From Comamonas halotolerans (GTDB lineage: Bacteria > Pseudomonadota > Gammaproteobacteria > Burkholderiales > Burkholderiaceae_C): a DNA stretch of 64,000 nt. The notes beneath the pieces are model-generated. The model was not told the origin of the DNA, searched no databases, and saw only the letters and a program-made list of their open reading frames with translations. Both the position numbers and the translations under genes were made by a program. The stretch lies in assembly GCF_030162935.1 (NCBI RefSeq), contig NZ_JASAUZ010000001.1, positions 558,001 to 622,000 of the forward strand, in the 5' to 3' direction. Shown one piece after another: positions 1 through 10,886 of the stretch. Position 1 is the stretch's first letter, and each line of letters starts with the position of its first letter.

Positions 1-1
1 T

Positions 2-1219
2 GTGCTCGAAGTTGAGCAAGGTGGTATCGAAGTGAAAGTACCAGGCAAGCCCGATGCATATCGGCGCCTGGACGTATTGACCCCTGTGGCCGCCACCAGC
101 GTCCGCGGCACGGAGTTTGATGTCCAACTCGCAAAAGACGGCAGCTCCACCACTGCCGTACTCAAAGGCCGTGTTGCACTGCAATCGCTGCTTGATACGG
201 AAGGCTCTCGCCCTGCAGCACTGCTGAGTCCTCAGACCGGTGTCAGGGTGAATGCGAACGGCCAGGTTCTAGCAATCACAGATTTGCTCCCTGCCCCCCC
301 AGCAAGAGAACTACCCTCTTTGAATGAAGATGCACAATGGCTCACCCTGACAATGCCAGCCTGGAAAGAGGCCCAGGGCTGGCGCGCCTTTGTCAGCAAA
401 GATGCACTGGGCAAGCAAGTGCTGCGCAATGGTCAGTTTGCAGGCAACACTGCTCGATTTGCAGCCATTGAAGATGGTGATTATTTCTTGCATGTCCGCG
501 CAGTGGACACACAAGGGATCAGTGGCATGCCGGCTACCGTTCCTTTGCGAGTGAAAGCTCACCCTGTCCCTCCACTACCTCAGAGCCCAGCCCCTTCCGG
601 TGTGCTTGCTCAAGGCGAAGCGCAACTGCAATGCACCCCTGTAGCCGGTGTGCACAATTACCGCCACCAAGTGATTGCGCTGGAGCGCTTGGACAGCCCC
701 GCTGCGCCCTCCGATTTTGCGCACCCTTTCTTGCAACACAGCAGTTCGGAACAATGCCACCTGGACTTAAGCACATTGCCTGCAGGTACCTATGCATGGC
801 GAGCTGCCAGTGTGCGCATGCCGGATAACCAGCCAGACCAAGGACCATTTGGAGCCGCCCATATTTTTCGCATTGCGCCCAAACCCTCGGCGCTGAGCCC
901 GGACGACTTGCAAGTGCAAACACTGATGGGTCGATCCGTCATTCACTGGCAAGGTGAAGCTGGACAGCGCTTTCGCTTGCAAGCTTTCCCCAGTGCTGAC
1001 AGCACTGAGCCCGCACTCGATACCATGTTGGCAGAGCCCCGCTGGACCGCAACTGGACTACCAGCGGGCACCTGGTTCATCCGCATTCAGGTACAAGCCC
1101 CCTCGGGCTTGAGCAGTGCATTTTCACCTGCGCGTAGTGTGCAGGTGCTTGAATTGGTGCAAGACGGATTTGGCAATCCCATAAGCACATCCACTGGCCT
1201 GGGCGTTGAACACCGCTGA
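2..1219 (+). CDS. FecR-domain periplasmic protein (5' truncated by window)
   Basis: The frame is open to the left edge, so the true start lies outside. The first 65 or so residues read as the end of a FecR domain (VAATSVRGTEFDVQ and a following beta-rich stretch). After that come about 300 residues of low-complexity, Pro/Ala-rich, beta-type sequence that look like repeated fibronectin- or Ig-like modules (for example the recurring pattern GxYxxxVRAVD). FecR/CHASE2 gene pairs are known in proteobacteria, and the kinase gene starts about 120 bp downstream on the same strand, so the two probably share a signalling role in the envelope. The ligand cannot be told from sequence. LysM or other N-terminal domains may lie outside the window. 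Confidence 0.75.
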   Translation: MLEVEQGGIEVKVPGKPDAYRRLDVLTPVAATSVRGTEFDVQLAKDGSSTTAVLKGRVALQSLLDTEGSRPAALLSPQTGVRVNANGQVLAITDLLPAPPARELPSLNEDAQWLTLTMPAWKEAQGWRAFVSKDALGKQVLRNGQFAGNTARFAAIEDGDYFLHVRAVDTQGISGMPATVPLRVKAHPVPPLPQSPAPSGVLAQGEAQLQCTPVAGVHNYRHQVIALERLDSPAAPSDFAHPFLQHSSSEQCHLDLSTLPAGTYAWRAASVRMPDNQPDQGPFGAAHIFRIAPKPSALSPDDLQVQTLMGRSVIHWQGEAGQRFRLQAFPSADSTEPALDTMLAEPRWTATGLPAGTWFIRIQVQAPSGLSSAFSPARSVQVLELVQDGFGNPISTSTGLGVEHR

Positions 1220-1339
1220 TGCCATGTTCAGCCCTCGACACCTGGCATTGGAGCCCTGCGGCAAGGCACACTGCTTGCACACCAAACCTCAGCCCCATGC
1301 GCAAGCCTCTCGACTGCTTTGTGTGGAAACAGTCTTTCC

Positions 1340-3637
1340 ATGAAACGCTCTCTTTCACTGGAATGGCTGCTGATGTCATTGGGCTTGCTGGCTCTGGTGT
1401 TTTGGCTCTCCGGCCCACAGCATTTGCAGCGTGCCAATCTTTGGTTGCAAGATGTTTCGCTGCGCCTGCAAAAACACCAGGCGTCTCCTGATGTAGTGCT
1501 GGTTCTTGCCGATGAGTACAGTCTGGCCAGCATTGGTCGCTGGCCCTGGCGGCGAGCCTTGCACGCCCATGTTATTCAACAGATAAGTGCCGGACATCCG
1601 CAATCCATTGGTTTGGACTTTCTCTTATCCGAAGCAGATCTAGACTACCCCGAGGACGATCTCGCGCTTGCACAAAGTATTGCGCGCAGCGGGCGTGTCG
1701 TACTTCCTGTTGTGCGCGGTTTCAGTGATCAGACCATTACTTTGCCGCTACCCATCTTTACAGAAGCGGCAGCCCGACTGGGTCATGTACATCTTCCCCT
1801 CGATGAGGACGGAGGTGTTCGCAGTTTTTATGCCCTTGAAGGTATCGCTTCCCAGCCTTGGTTGCACCTTGGGCTGTCCATGCTGTGCATCAGCCAGGCT
1901 CAGCGCCCTGAATGCAGCAGCTCTAACGCAGGGAAAACTGCAATTCCCACCGGCCAATGGGAACGCCATGGGCTAACACACATTTCCTTTGCTCAAGGCA
2001 ATCCGCCTTTTGCCATGTATTCCTATTTGGATGTGTTGCAGGGGCGCATTCCTGCATCTTCCTTTCGCAACAAGCATGTGGTGATCGGCACCGCTGCCAC
2101 CGGGCTAGGAGATACCTTGGCTACCCCGAGCGGCAAAAACCAGGGAGTAACCCACAGCACAGAACTCGTGGGTCATATTCTGAGCGGAGCACTGCAGCAC
2201 CAGCATGCATCCGGTGCAAGCCCGTGGGCAAATCGCTTATACAACCTGGTACCTGTTGCACTTGGGCTTGCAGCATTGTCCATCCTGGGCCCCTCGGCAG
2301 CGCTACTGACCTGCATAGGCCTGGCAGTACTCACCATCCTCATACAAGTGCTGGCTCCCGCGCTTTGGAATACCACCTTCAGTTCCGCGGCGGCCTTGCT
2401 TGCATTGGCATCGGCCTATCCACTGTGGAGCTGGCGGCGCTTGAACGCAGCCGCACGCTTTTTGAACCAGGAAATGCAAGGCTTGCGGATTCAAGGTTTG
2501 AGCTCCAGCAGCCCAACACCACGCATAAAAGGTGATTTCTTGCAACACCGCATTGCGGCGGTGGAACAGGCATCGCAGCAGTTGCGCCAGTTGCACCAGT
2601 TTGTGACAGAGACCTTGCTGCAACTTCCATCGCCTACTCTTGCTTGCAACAGCAAAGGACAGATTTTGCTGGCCAACAGTGCGGCACACCGCTATGCGCA
2701 AAGCTTGGGCCGAAACCTTAAAGAACACCAAGCCTTGGCTGATCTGCTGGAAGGCACCATGGAGCGAGGCACCCTACAGCCCTTGTGGGACAGCAGCAAC
2801 CCGCCATCGCTCACGCAAGCCGTGCATCGCGAGGGCATTGATATCAATAAAAATAGCCTGCTCATGCTGTGCGAGCCATTCACCGTTGCAGGGGAAACAG
2901 GCTGGCTGGTGAGCTTGGTGGACATCAGTGACCTGCGCCAGGCCATGGCACAGCGTGATCAGGCCATGCACTTCATCTCCCACGACATTCGAGCCCCCAT
3001 CGGCGCCATTCTCACTGTGATCGAAATGGAACAGCACTTTGGCTCGAACAGCAGCGAAGCGATCTCCCCGCTGTTGATTGAACGCATCCAGCGGTATGCC
3101 CGCAATGGACTGGCGCTGGCCGATGACTTTGTGCATCTGGCGCGTGCGCAGAACACTTCGGCCCAACGTGTGCCTGTGGAGTTGGGAGCGGTTATCGACC
3201 AGGCACTGGATGACACCTGGGCTTCGGCGCGCGAGCGTTTTGTGGAGCTGGACTGGATGCCTCAAGAAGAAGAAGCATGGGTGCTGGGTGATGCCAGCAT
3301 GCTGCGGCGCGCTTGCGTCAATCTGATCAGTAACGCCATCAAATACGGCCCTGTGGAAGGGACTGTCTATTGCAGCCTGACGTTGCAGGGGAAGCAGTGG
3401 TGCATTACGGTACGCGATGAAGGGGAGGGCATCAGTGACAAGGAGCAAGAGCGTCTGTTTGCGCCTTTCACCCGTCAGGCGCAGCATGTAGCCAGCAGCA
3501 TCCAAGGCATTGGGCTGGGCCTGGCCTACGTGCATACGGTAGCGCAGCAGCATGGCGGCCGGGTAGAGGTCCAGAGCCAAGTCGGTGAAGGTGCCAGCTT
3601 CAAGCTTCTAATCCCCCAAGCGCAAATCAACGCTTAA
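1340..3637 (+). CDS. CHASE2 domain sensor histidine kinase
   Basis: A 765-residue membrane kinase. Residues about 7-25 form a first membrane segment. A periplasmic CHASE2 sensor follows (to about 290, with SIGRWPW and IGLDFLLSE typical of the family), then a cluster of about three membrane helices (about 297-365). A PAS-like stretch comes next, then HisKA with phospho-acceptor His548 in FISHDIRAP, and HATPase_c with N box NLISNAIKYG and G box DEGEGIS. There is no receiver domain, so the partner regulator must be encoded elsewhere, possibly left of the window. I chose the ATG at 1340 over the TTG seven codons upstream because it directly precedes the basic residues of the membrane anchor. The FecR-like gene upstream may feed it a signal. 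Confidence 0.85.
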   Translation: MKRSLSLEWLLMSLGLLALVFWLSGPQHLQRANLWLQDVSLRLQKHQASPDVVLVLADEYSLASIGRWPWRRALHAHVIQQISAGHPQSIGLDFLLSEADLDYPEDDLALAQSIARSGRVVLPVVRGFSDQTITLPLPIFTEAAARLGHVHLPLDEDGGVRSFYALEGIASQPWLHLGLSMLCISQAQRPECSSSNAGKTAIPTGQWERHGLTHISFAQGNPPFAMYSYLDVLQGRIPASSFRNKHVVIGTAATGLGDTLATPSGKNQGVTHSTELVGHILSGALQHQHASGASPWANRLYNLVPVALGLAALSILGPSAALLTCIGLAVLTILIQVLAPALWNTTFSSAAALLALASAYPLWSWRRLNAAARFLNQEMQGLRIQGLSSSSPTPRIKGDFLQHRIAAVEQASQQLRQLHQFVTETLLQLPSPTLACNSKGQILLANSAAHRYAQSLGRNLKEHQALADLLEGTMERGTLQPLWDSSNPPSLTQAVHREGIDINKNSLLMLCEPFTVAGETGWLVSLVDISDLRQAMAQRDQAMHFISHDIRAPIGAILTVIEMEQHFGSNSSEAISPLLIERIQRYARNGLALADDFVHLARAQNTSAQRVPVELGAVIDQALDDTWASARERFVELDWMPQEEEAWVLGDASMLRRACVNLISNAIKYGPVEGTVYCSLTLQGKQWCITVRDEGEGISDKEQERLFAPFTRQAQHVASSIQGIGLGLAYVHTVAQQHGGRVEVQSQVGEGASFKLLIPQAQINA

Positions 3638-3661
3638 GCAAAAGCAAAAGCAAAAGCAAAG
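3638..3661 (+). repeat. GCAAAA hexamer tandem repeat
   Basis: Almost four perfect copies of GCAAAA begin directly after the stop codon of the CHASE2 kinase gene. It is a simple-sequence tract with no obvious coding role and could change length by slippage. Confidence 0.8.
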
Positions 3662-3690
3662 CCGTTGCGCAGCAAACAATTCGGATTGTG

Positions 3691-3727
3691 AAAACGAAAA
3701 AGCCTCAGAACTGAAAAGTTCTGAGGC
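3691..3727 (-). terminator. Intrinsic terminator of tRNA-Arg
   Basis: On the minus strand a perfect 10-bp stem (GCCTCAGAAC / GTTCTGAGGC, 6-nt loop) lies about 10 nt after the tRNA 3' end. It is followed by a T-rich run interrupted by CG. This is a standard rho-independent terminator. Confidence 0.85.
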
Positions 3728-3736
3728 TTGTCGTTT

Positions 3737-3813
3737 TGGTGCGGCTGGCAGGAATCGAACCCACGACCCCTTGGTTCGTAGCCAAGTACTCTATCCAGCT
3801 GAGCTACAGCCGC
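3737..3813 (-). tRNA. tRNA-Arg (anticodon ACG)
   Basis: A 77-nt cloverleaf on the minus strand. The 7-bp acceptor stem is perfect (GCGGCTG / CAGCCGC), and the D loop has the usual AGCTCAGCTGG. The anticodon loop CTACGAA gives anticodon ACG, which reads CGU and, once A34 is deaminated to inosine, CGC and CGA. The T loop is TTCGATT and the CCA end is encoded. Confidence 0.95.
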
Positions 3814-4002
3814 CGAAGCCATGATTATATGCATGTTTGAACGACGTTTTAGCTCATTACGAAGAATTTCCATTTTTTTTAGCACCCATCGGAATGACTG
3901 TATTTTTATACAGTTTTTAACATCAGAAATAGTTGAGGCCATTAGAATACGCTCGCTTCACGCTATCAGCTCAATAGCAGATAACGGTAGGCAGTACGTT
4001 CT

Positions 4003-5037
4003 ATGGCTACGCGTAAGAAAAAAACCTCCCCACCTGTGACTTGGATGCGCCAATTGCGCCAAAGGCTTACCAGTCGCATGGCTTGCTTTGTATGGGGAGC
4101 AATTTTTGGCAATGCCATTCTGAGCCAGCCTATCAACCCGCTCAACTTACTTTTGCAGCCGCCTGAGCAGATGCTCAGCGAGTCATCCAGACAGTGGCTG
4201 GAGGATTTCCGCAACACAGTTCGCCGCATCAGTGCAGCTTTTACTGGCGATGCAGTGGATGCACTGATCGAGCAAGCAACCGGCTGGATTTCGCACACAC
4301 CAGCGCCCCACCCGACACCGGTCGCGCCATCGTCCAGCACACCGTCATCGAGCAACGCTTTTGGAGCGTGCAGCGACCAGTTCCCACAGCAACGCGCTTT
4401 GCAGGTGAGTGCTGTGAGCGCCCAATGGACTCCCCTGGCACTGTGTTCAGATGCATTTGCCGTGCTGTATTCAGGATTGACCAAAACGCCCATGGTGGTA
4501 GTGGAAAAGCTCAATCGTGTACGTCTGCAAAGCGCAGCAGGCTTGGAGCGAACTGACCAGTTCTATGCCGACACTCGTGTGCCCGAAAAATGGCGCGCAG
4601 ACTTGGCTGACTATCAAGGTAGTGGTTTTGACCGTGGCCACCTGGCTGCTGCAGCCAACCAACCTACAGCCCAAGCCATGCTCCAGTCATTTGCACTGAG
4701 CAACATGGTGCCGCAAGATCCCACACACAACCGCAAACTGTGGTCTAAGCTGGAATCCGACACCCGCAAATACGCCTTACGTGCTGCAGGTAATGTGTTT
4801 GTTTTCTCTGGCACCTTGCATGAGGGCAATACCAAGACCCTGGGACGTAATGCCGTGTGGATTCCTAGCCACCTGTTCAAGCTGGTGTATGACGAGGCAG
4901 GACAACGTGCCTGGGCTTATATATTGCCCAATCGCAGCGATGTACAAATCACACGCCCCATGGACTACGCCAGCTTTGTACAACGCACACACTGGGCTTT
5001 GCTGGACGGGCTGCCCATCACCGGGAGTTTGCGCTAA
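4003..5037 (+). CDS. DNA/RNA non-specific endonuclease (NUC1 family)
   Basis: A 344-residue protein with the beta-beta-alpha metal nuclease domain in its C-terminal half. The catalytic signature DRGH is at residues 210-213 (His213 as general base). Downstream, NMVPQDPTHNRKLW carries the metal-binding Asn. Residues 25-50 are hydrophobic after a Lys/Arg-rich N-terminus, which suggests a signal anchor and hence a secreted or envelope nuclease. A Pro/Ser linker (about 100-120) precedes the nuclease domain. The upstream 190 bp is AT-rich and the gene stands alone. The likely role is degradation of extracellular or periplasmic nucleic acid. Substrate preference cannot be inferred. Confidence 0.85.
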   Translation: MATRKKKTSPPVTWMRQLRQRLTSRMACFVWGAIFGNAILSQPINPLNLLLQPPEQMLSESSRQWLEDFRNTVRRISAAFTGDAVDALIEQATGWISHTPAPHPTPVAPSSSTPSSSNAFGACSDQFPQQRALQVSAVSAQWTPLALCSDAFAVLYSGLTKTPMVVVEKLNRVRLQSAAGLERTDQFYADTRVPEKWRADLADYQGSGFDRGHLAAAANQPTAQAMLQSFALSNMVPQDPTHNRKLWSKLESDTRKYALRAAGNVFVFSGTLHEGNTKTLGRNAVWIPSHLFKLVYDEAGQRAWAYILPNRSDVQITRPMDYASFVQRTHWALLDGLPITGSLR

Positions 5038-5092
5038 TTGAAGAAAGCGCATTCAACAAGACGCTTTTAATTCGAGTACCAATCGATACCAC

Positions 5093-5617
5093 TCAAACCT
5101 CTGTATCTTCGGCAGCCTCAAGCTCTTGAGCATCACGGATGCGCACATGCATCCAGCAGCCACGTGCTTCGCCCTGTTTCACCAAACGAGTTTCCACTTT
5201 CAGTCGGTTAAGGGGCAGTGTCGGAATTTCATACAGTGAGGGGGTACGCAAAATTGCGTCCTGTGTCGGCATCTTCCAATACTGGTCATAACCTGCGTGG
5301 TAGGCCACTTGTTCGCAGATACCCGCGCGACGCAAGTCTGCCTGCATTCTGGCTGTGAGCTCTTGCCCAGCATCTGCACCCAAATCTGGCACGAGCAACA
5401 GACGCTGCGTTGCTGGCTGTACATGCAACCAAATCATGGCAGGGCCTTCCAGCCCCTTTTCAACTACAGCGGGCGTGGATGTCGACACCCCGCCCTCACG
5501 CCCCATAAAGCGCTGGCGCTTGCCTTTCCCCTCTGCCCGAGAGCTTGGCGTTTTGGCAGGGGCCGTTGTCTGCTCACCACCTGTCAATGTCGAAATCAAC
5601 CGATCAAAAATACTCAC
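5093..5617 (-). CDS. Conserved hypothetical protein, 174 aa
   Basis: I do not recognise a family. The first 45 residues are basic, Thr/Ser-rich and probably disordered (TTAPAKTPSSRAEGKGKRQR). The rest looks like one compact alpha/beta domain with a Trp/Tyr-rich core (AYHAGYDQYWKMP). There is no signal peptide or membrane helix, so it is probably cytosolic. It faces the nuclease gene tail to tail, with 55 bp between them. The AT-richer gap of about 190 bp to modE contains no gene. Codon use is like that of the host genes. Confidence 0.6.
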   Translation of the reverse strand: MSIFDRLISTLTGGEQTTAPAKTPSSRAEGKGKRQRFMGREGGVSTSTPAVVEKGLEGPAMIWLHVQPATQRLLLVPDLGADAGQELTARMQADLRRAGICEQVAYHAGYDQYWKMPTQDAILRTPSLYEIPTLPLNRLKVETRLVKQGEARGCWMHVRIRDAQELEAAEDTEV

Positions 5618-5810
5618 TGCTGCTCTTTCAAGTCTGTCTACGGCAAACAGACATTCGCTACGCCATCAAAGGGCCTATTGTGACAAAAAGCCGCCGAATG
5701 CCACTGCATTAAGGCACTGATTCCTCCCTGCAAGAGCCCAAGTCTTTGTACCTAGCGCACCTGAACAGGCCATGCGGAATACCTGTACCCTCCGATCCAT
5801 ATCACCAGCC

Positions 5811-7444
<1,634 letters not shown>

Positions 7445-7487
7445 AAAGCTCTCTCTCGAGCCGCCCCAGCACTTCAACCCAACTGAT

Positions 7488-8222
7488 TTGAAGCGCTGGT
7501 CTTATTCGCGCCACAAGCGCTTTTTTACTGTCGTTAACACCTTGGGCATTCTTTCTTCCGAAGACTGGGCAGCCATTGCCCTCACGCTAGAGCTGGCCAC
7601 GGTCAGCACCGTGCTGCTGCTGGTGCTGTGCACGCCTTTGGCATGGTGGCTGGCACATACATCGTCCCGCTGGAAGGGACCGGTTGGCGCAGTGGTTGCC
7701 CTACCCTTGGTGCTCCCGCCCACGGTGATCGGCTTTTATTTGCTGGTCACCATGGGGCCAAATGGCCCTATCGGTCAATTTACGCAGTGGCTGGGCCTGG
7801 GCCGCTTGCCCTTCACCTTTCCCGGACTGGTTGTTGGCTCCCTGATTTATTCACTTCCTTTTGCCGTGCAGCCTCTGCAACGCGCATTTGAAGGGCTGGG
7901 GCGCCGCCCGCTGGAAGTCGCTGCCACCCTGGGGGCCAGCAAGATGGATACCTTCTTCAGCGTCGTGCTACCCATGGCACGCCCCGGCTTTGTCACGGCT
8001 GCAATACTCAGCTTCGCCCATACCGTGGGAGAGTTTGGTGTCGTGCTGATGATTGGCGGCAACATCCCGGGTGTCACGCGCGTGGTATCGGTACAAATTT
8101 ACGACCATGTGGAAGCCATGGAATACGCCAACGCACACTGGCTGGCAGGCGGTATGGTGGTGTTCAGTTTTATCGTGCTCATGCTCTTGCACTGGCTGCA
8201 ACCCAAGGAGCCACGCGCATGA
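7488..8222 (+). CDS. modB: Molybdate ABC transporter permease
   Basis: A permease of about 244 residues with five or six membrane helices. The cytoplasmic EAA loop ([15 protein letters not shown], residues about 145-160) contacts Mod[12 protein letters not shown] is typical of ModB. No ATG is available near the N-terminus. The TTG at 7488 gives a basic leader of about 18 residues, while a second TTG 18 codons later gives a start nearer the usual ModB length. The true start is undecided. It follows modA by 43 bp and overlaps modC by 4 bp. Confidence 0.9.
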   Translation: MKRWSYSRHKRFFTVVNTLGILSSEDWAAIALTLELATVSTVLLLVLCTPLAWWLAHTSSRWKGPVGAVVALPLVLPPTVIGFYLLVTMGPNGPIGQFTQWLGLGRLPFTFPGLVVGSLIYSLPFAVQPLQRAFEGLGRRPLEVAATLGASKMDTFFSVVLPMARPGFVTAAILSFAHTVGEFGVVLMIGGNIPGVTRVVSVQIYDHVEAMEYANAHWLAGGMVVFSFIVLMLLHWLQPKEPRA

Positions 8223-9289
8223 TGCAGGTCCAACTCAAACTGCAGCGTACCGACTTCACGCTGGATGTGGGCCTGCAACTTTCAGGCCGCGGCATTACCG
8301 CACTGTTTGGTCCTTCTGGCTGCGGCAAAACCACCTGTTTGCGCGCCATCGCCGGTCTGGATCGCGCCCTGGGCAGCGTGGTGGTGAACGGTCAGATCTG
8401 GCAAGACGATGCCCGAAAACAGTGGATACCCACGTACCAGCGCGCTCTGGGTTATGTATTTCAGGAAGCCAGTCTGTTTCCTCATTTGGGTGTGCGTGCC
8501 AATGTGGAATATGGCCTCAGGCGCACCCCCGTCCAGCGCCGCAAGGTGCTTCTGGAGCAGGCGGTGGAATTGCTGGGCCTGAGCCAGCTGATGGAGCGCA
8601 GCGTACATACGCTTTCCGGTGGAGAGCGCCAACGTGTGGCCATTGCGCGCGCCTTGGCCACCAGCCCACAACTGCTGCTGATGGATGAGCCGCTGTCGGC
8701 CCTAGACGCTCAGCGCAAAGCCGAGGTACTGCCGTATCTGGAGCGTCTGCAGCGCAGTCTGGAGATTCCGGTGCTCTATGTCAGCCATGCACAGGACGAG
8801 GTCGCACGACTGGCCCACCATGTGGTGCTGCTGCAAGCGGGCCGTGTGGCGGGCCAAGGAGAGACCGCCCAGATCATGACCCAGCGCGATCATCCCATGG
8901 CACCTGCGAACGAAGCTGCCAGCCTGGTGCAAGGTCACATCACCGCCTTTGACAAGCAAGACCATCTGAGTACCGTCACTTTTTCCGGCGGCACGCTGTT
9001 CATCACCGGCTCTGCGGATCGCCAGATTGGTGATGCGGTACGCCTGCGTGTCATGGCGCGTGATGTCAGCATTGCGCTGCAAGCCTCTTCAGGCAGCAGC
9101 ATCTTGAACCGCGTGCCCTCAACCATTACCGCGATATGTGAAGACATCCCTGGCCACGCCATGCTCACACTGCAAAGCGGCGCCACGACATTGCTGGCAC
9201 GCGTTTCGGCCCGCTCTGTGCGCGAGCTGGGCCTGCAGCAAGGCCTGTCCGTGATTGCACAGATCAAAAGTGTAGCCCTGCTCGATTAA
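8219..9289 (+). CDS. modC: Molybdate ABC transporter ATP-binding protein
   Basis: A 356-residue ATPase with Walker A GPSGCGKT (about 32-39), signature [15 protein letters not shown], Walker [13 protein letters not shown] and switch His in YVSHAQDE. The C-terminal 100 residues form a TOBE/MOP domain ([11 protein letters not shown]), characteristic of ModC and able to bind molybdate. The start codon overlaps the modB stop (ATGA), which implies translational coupling. The second ATG, one codon in, is equally possible. Confidence 0.93.
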   Translation: MMQVQLKLQRTDFTLDVGLQLSGRGITALFGPSGCGKTTCLRAIAGLDRALGSVVVNGQIWQDDARKQWIPTYQRALGYVFQEASLFPHLGVRANVEYGLRRTPVQRRKVLLEQAVELLGLSQLMERSVHTLSGGERQRVAIARALATSPQLLLMDEPLSALDAQRKAEVLPYLERLQRSLEIPVLYVSHAQDEVARLAHHVVLLQAGRVAGQGETAQIMTQRDHPMAPANEAASLVQGHITAFDKQDHLSTVTFSGGTLFITGSADRQIGDAVRLRVMARDVSIALQASSGSSILNRVPSTITAICEDIPGHAMLTLQSGATTLLARVSARSVRELGLQQGLSVIAQIKSVALLD

Positions 9290-9405
9290 GCCCGGTGCCC
9301 AAGACCTGCCATCAACTGAAGTGCACCACTGGCAACAAGGCCATACACCGTCTTTATCCAACTTGTTTCAGCATGCCCAAAGCCACAGGCCTATCATGCG
9401 CAGTT

Positions 9406-10284
9406 ATGACTGAAGCCAGCGTCTGCTCCATTGACATCCCTGACGTACCTGCTCTGACAACACGTGCAGTGCGCTTTCACCACCTCGAACACGGGGTGAT
9501 GGAAGAAAGACGTGTGCTAGCCAATGAAGTGCCGATTGCACTGGTCTTCAATGGTATTTCTCATGCTGTGATGATGGGCACGCCGCTGGATTTGGAAGAC
9601 TTTGCCATAGGCTTTGCCTTGAGCGAGGGCATTATTGACAGCGCCAGCGACTGCTATGGCGTGGAAGTACGCTCTGTGGCGGCCAGTGCCGCGGGCCTGC
9701 CTGCCGGCATGGATGGCATGGAAGTCCAGTTGGAAATTTCCTCGCGCTGCTTTGTGCGCCTCAAAGACCATCGCCGCAGCATGAGCGGACGCACCGGCTG
9801 CGGCGTTTGCGGGGTGGAAAGCTTTGCAGCCCTGGATCTGTCCTTCCAGGCCTTGCCTGCGCGCGACTGGGTTGCCAAAGTCAACCTTCCAACAGTGCTG
9901 ACCGCCATATCGCATCTGCCTGCGCTGCAAACACTCAACGCCCAAGCTGGCGCCATCCACGCAGCAGGCTGGGCCACTCTGGACGGCCAGGTGCATGATG
10001 TGATCGAAGACGTAGGTCGGCATAACGCACTGGACAAACTGCTGGGCCGACTGGCACGCACCAGCCGCCTGGGGCAACCCGGCTTTGTGGTGCTCTCCAG
10101 CCGAGGCAGCCATGAGCTGGTGCGCAAATGTGCCAGGCTGGGCATTGGCGCTCTGGCAACCATTTCTGCGCCTACAGCCATGGGCGTGCAAATGGCAGAA
10201 CTCACCGGCCTGCGCTTTTGGGGTCTGTGCCGGGCGCCTAAAGCCACACTGTATGCGGCGGGCAGCGGCTTAACGCTGGACTGA
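9406..10284 (+). CDS. fdhD: Formate dehydrogenase accessory sulfurtransferase FdhD
   Basis: FdhD passes sulfur from IscS to the molybdenum/bis-MGD cofactor of formate dehydrogenase. The paired cysteines are in GCGVCGVES. The family motifs DLEDFAIGFALSEGII and EDVGRHNALDKLLG are present. Its place right after modABC makes sense, since formate dehydrogenases need molybdenum. I chose the ATG at 9406 (292 aa). Earlier starts at 9373 (ATG) or 9295 (GTG) add sequence with no family look, and none has a strong ribosome-binding site. No formate dehydrogenase gene is in view. Confidence 0.92.
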   Translation: MTEASVCSIDIPDVPALTTRAVRFHHLEHGVMEERRVLANEVPIALVFNGISHAVMMGTPLDLEDFAIGFALSEGIIDSASDCYGVEVRSVAASAAGLPAGMDGMEVQLEISSRCFVRLKDHRRSMSGRTGCGVCGVESFAALDLSFQALPARDWVAKVNLPTVLTAISHLPALQTLNAQAGAIHAAGWATLDGQVHDVIEDVGRHNALDKLLGRLARTSRLGQPGFVVLSSRGSHELVRKCARLGIGALATISAPTAMGVQMAELTGLRFWGLCRAPKATLYAAGSGLTLD

Positions 10285-10355
10285 TACCGCCGTAACTTGA
10301 GCCACACGCTACACCTCCCACACTTTCGTAGAATGCAGCGTCTGTCAGCCCCTGG

Positions 10356-10763
10356 ATGAACACCATGAATCGCTGCTTGCTTGCATCTTTGATTGCCGCC
10401 CCTTTATTGGGCATCGCCCTTCCCGCTGCCGCGCAAACGGCGCAAACCTTGCCCGCCATCACCCTCCCCGAGGGCCGAGTCGGCACGTCTGCGGCCAAAG
10501 CTGGAAATCGCACCTTCCCCAGCAATGCAGAAATAGGCATCTTGCGCGTGGATCAAATTCCGCACGCACAAATCAACAAGCAAGCCATCCGCACCGCTCC
10601 CGGATTTCGCCTGTTCAGCCCAGACAACAAGCTGATTTTTGCCGATACGGTCAAAAACAAAGACCTCGGTGTGGCCTACGTCATCGAAGCCAATACCAAA
10701 TGGCTGCTGACTGCATGGATCCTCACACCCGAGGAAATGGCAAGTCACCTCAAAAAGCGCTAA
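10356..10763 (+). CDS. Small exported protein of unknown function
   Basis: A 135-residue protein with a clear Sec signal peptide (NRCLLASLIAAPLLGIALPAAAQ, cut near residue 27). I do not recognise the mature part, which is about 108 residues, beta-rich and ends in basic residues. The start may be the first ATG or the one three codons later. It lies between fdhD and miaB on the same strand with about 70-120 bp gaps, so it may be a single gene. It could be a periplasmic protein. No metal or catalytic motif is visible. Confidence 0.7.
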   Translation: MNTMNRCLLASLIAAPLLGIALPAAAQTAQTLPAITLPEGRVGTSAAKAGNRTFPSNAEIGILRVDQIPHAQINKQAIRTAPGFRLFSPDNKLIFADTVKNKDLGVAYVIEANTKWLLTAWILTPEEMASHLKKR

Positions 10764-10886
10764 GCACTAGCCATTCGCAACTGCGTTGCAGAACGCAAAA
10801 TTTACCCCCATCACGACCGCCGATTTAGCTTGCGGTCGTTCAACTTGAATGCGCAGCCGTGCTCCAACAGCTGCGCTGCATCCACG

